Below, one piece after another: positions 61,679-64,000 of a stretch of DNA of 64,000 nt (positions are counted from its first letter, which is position 1; each line of letters begins with the position of its first letter). Both the position numbers and the translations under genes were made by a program. The notes under the pieces were generated by a model that searched no databases, was not told the origin of the DNA, and worked only from the letters and a program-made list of their open reading frames with translations. The stretch comes from Urophycis tenuis (lineage: Eukaryota; Chordata; Actinopteri; Gadiformes; Phycidae), in contig JAXIVH010000001.1 in the NCBI GenBank assembly GCA_036785325.1, positions 8,755,213 to 8,819,212 of the forward strand, given 5' to 3'.

Positions 61679-62532
61679 TTCTATACCTGAAAATCCTGAG
61701 AGGGGAGTTTTTTAGTTTTTTTTTTTGTTTAACAAAAGGCTGTCTTCTGGTCATCCTATATGAATGTAAGGTGTATTAATCATAACTTCACCAGATTAAG
61801 CAGGAACAATAGGGAGCAGGGTGTGTTTCTGAACCACGACACCCACGTGTGGGCGTTGGGGCACAAGGCCCTGCACACAGCGTGTACAGCAGTTGGTGGT
61901 TACTCTGACTCAGCCTATACTGTTGGGCCATATGAATGGCTCATGTAAATGGAGGCCGGCACATACATTTGCCTACCACACCTGCTTTACCTCTATAGGT
62001 CCACTACGGCTGGGTTTCCTGCACACCAAAACCTCTCATCGATGCGTGTTATCGGCTTAGGAACACAGCAGACATATTTTGCACGTTTTTTTTTTGTCCA
62101 TGAGAAAGCAACCTTCTTTTTGTGTGTCATTGACAGCTCAAAGGAGACGTCTTTTGAACTAAAAGTGAATCCAACTTGCTATGAAGAGCAATCGTCTTTA
62201 CACATGAGCCAGAGAAAAGATAACCTTGCATGTGATACAATGTGTACAAGTTACACGACGTACAATGTGTGGAAACCAGAGTAGTAGCCCTGCACAATGA
62301 CTGAATGAATCAAACACAGCATTTCAACCTGACAGGTGAGGAATTGGACCCTGTAGGCCTACATTCCAGGAGTTTAAAGTGATAGAGTGAACCCTGGTGC
62401 CTTTTTGAGATTGTGACCATCCTTAATGACTGTATAAATAAACTGGACATATTTGACTTATTTAAATGCTATTTGTGTATATGCAGACACATCAAAAAGA
62501 TAAGGCAAATCAGAGGGGGGACCTATGCCCTT

Positions 62533-62535
<3 letters not shown>

Positions 62536-62624
<89 letters not shown>

Positions 62625-62628
62625 GTTC
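62536..62628. repeat. (CT)n microsatellite
   Basis: About 90 bp of CT units with a longer degenerate CT-rich right flank to about 62880. Confidence 0.97.
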
Positions 62629-63693
62629 TGTCTCTCTCTATTTCTGTTTCCTCCATTTGCCTCTCTTTTCCTATCTCCCCCTGTCTTTCTCTGTCTTACT
62701 CCCTCCCTCTCTCCCTCTCTTACTGTGTGTGTAGTAATGCAATGTCTCACTGAAATAATGGGGTTACAAAACAAACAAAATCACCTCACCCTTCCTCTTC
62801 CTCTTTCTCTCTCGTTCCATCTCTAACCCCTTCCCCCTCTCTCTATCTCTCTCCCTCTCTCACCCCTTCTCTCTCGCTGTCTCTGACGACGTACCTCAAT
62901 CACCCAATCATCCACCCTAAAGAAAGCAAGCACACATAAGTGGCGTGATTTTCCAAACTTCCTGATGAGAACCTAAATATTTGTGTTTCTTGTAGGACAT
63001 CGCACAGCGAGTCTTGGATGGCATCCAATTATGAAAGCAATCACACAAATCTCTTAAGACAAAAATAAATCAACGTTCTTGCGGCAGAACCCTTATTCTG
63101 GACCAGTATGGCTGCAGTTTATATGGTTCTTCACCACACATCAAGATCTCAACAGACATATTGCGGTTCCTTACTTTACATTTAAAAGTCAACATTTAAA
63201 TGAATGTTAGGCCTATATTTTACAACTGTTCTCTAGACACAAGCTACAAGCACGATTTAAAGACAATCACAATGGTGTTTTTCTTTAACAATATATATTA
63301 GGCCTACTATGATTAGTTATTCAAAGAGTAGGCCTAACTGTGGATACCTATTGCAGCTTCTTTTACTTAATTAACATAATGCTTATAGTTCAGCCTTTGG
63401 ATGCTTGTAGCCTCCGACAAGTTTTAAGACGTTGAGTCGACTCGTGCAGGACTCGGATTCACTCCGAACCTCTTGAGGACACTCATCTCATTGCCCCCTA
63501 CTGACGCGTCACAGCGAATGGGTCGGCAAAGGGCGTGTCGCCGGGGTGGTGCGTGCGTGTGGCTCTGCTGCTGACTGCGCGCAGCAGTCCCAGTTATTAT
63601 CACCAATTATTTTACCTGGAATTCAGCACTTGGAATTTATTTTGTAGCTGCTCTCCACTATTGATTCTGGGCTTTGTTTTCTACCTCCTCACT

Positions 63694-63732
63694 CTGAGTC
63701 ACTTTGGGTAAAAGCGTCTGCTTAAATGACTA
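63694..63732 (+). mobile_element. SINE/LINE 3' tail remnant
   Basis: AGTCACTTTGGGTAAAAGCG then TCTGCTTAAATGAC: a diverged copy of the tail seen at 11201, 38754 and 47601. Confidence 0.65.
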
Positions 63733-64000
63733 TGTTGCAAACTCAGATCGATATTGTGAATTGTTGCACAGACTCTCACACTTAGTGGTGGACTGAAGTG
63801 GTGTCGCGGCCCCTGTGCTACTCCTTTGATCGGGGTAGGGGGAGGCCCACCAGGTTACATCAAATCAAAAGTGAAAACATTATAAGGAGGCAGACAGCAT
63901 TTTTCTGATCCACCACATCCCCCGTATTACTTCTATTTTATGGATGTTTTAATTCATGTTTCGTATAATGCGTTATTGCCTTTGTTTTTTATATGTAATA
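63733..64000. other. Window end, nothing recognised
   Basis: AT-rich sequence without a supported feature. Confidence 0.6.

Larger units (their letters stand above)
60701..63695. other. Intergenic DNA, no gene seen
   Basis: Contains a CTCF-like core at 61206-61220, a palindromic CRE TGACGTCA at 61254-61261, (GT)n at 61430-61677 and (CT)n at 62536-62640. Open frames here are repeat-driven. Confidence 0.6.

Overview
This window is vertebrate nuclear DNA, almost certainly from a teleost fish. The evidence is spliced genes with GT-AG introns, protein orthologues of vertebrate-only genes, tRNA-derived SINEs with the tail motif common in fish genomes, and an extreme load of (CA)n, (CT)n and poly-G/C microsatellites. 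The species cannot be fixed from the sequence. No bacterial, phage, CRISPR or operon-type feature is present.

Five protein-coding genes were found, all on the minus strand. From low to high coordinate they are: fbxo41 (only the two 5'-most coding exons, 19-1085; the rest lies beyond the left edge), egr4 (two exons, 19818-21638, with a recognisable TATA promoter), mogs (four coding exons plus a 5' untranslated exon, 31146-34928, complete), pdcd4 (eleven coding exons, 37189-49262, complete) and wbp1 (six predicted coding exons, 53993-60442, complete). Exon borders were set by reading splice signals and reading-frame phase by hand. The joined frames close exactly: egr4 505 aa, mogs 845 aa, pdcd4 459 aa, wbp1 632 aa.

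The regions are: 1-1320, fbxo41 5' end; 1321-18414, a long gene-poor stretch of microsatellites and decayed repeats, with a possible CpG-rich fbxo41 promoter near 4.4-5.1 kb; 18415-22060, egr4 with its AT-rich 3' UTR and promoter; 22061-31145, a gene-poor stretch with a near-consensus RE1/NRSF site, an isolated CpG block and a relatively repeat-poor part; 31146-35640, mogs; 36600-49750, pdcd4, whose introns hold a SINE, a solo LTR and many splice-adjacent repeats; 50300-53992, probable long wbp1 3' UTR or intergenic DNA; 53993-60700, wbp1; 60701-64000, intergenic.

The genes do not form one pathway. FBXO41 is a neuronal F-box protein, EGR4 an immediate-early zinc-finger factor, MOGS the ER glucosidase I of N-glycan processing, PDCD4 an eIF4A inhibitor and WBP1 a WW-domain-binding membrane protein. 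What links them is ancestral order: fbxo41-egr4 and mogs/wbp1 correspond to human 2p13, while pdcd4 (human 10q25) sits between mogs and wbp1 here. The most noteworthy observations are the RE1 site upstream of egr4, a solo LTR that splits a 52-bp tandem array in a pdcd4 intron, a GC-AG intron in pdcd4, the absence of the usual PDCD4 phosphodegron, and a greatly enlarged WBP1 with a coding minisatellite. I found no evidence for a wholly new biological system.
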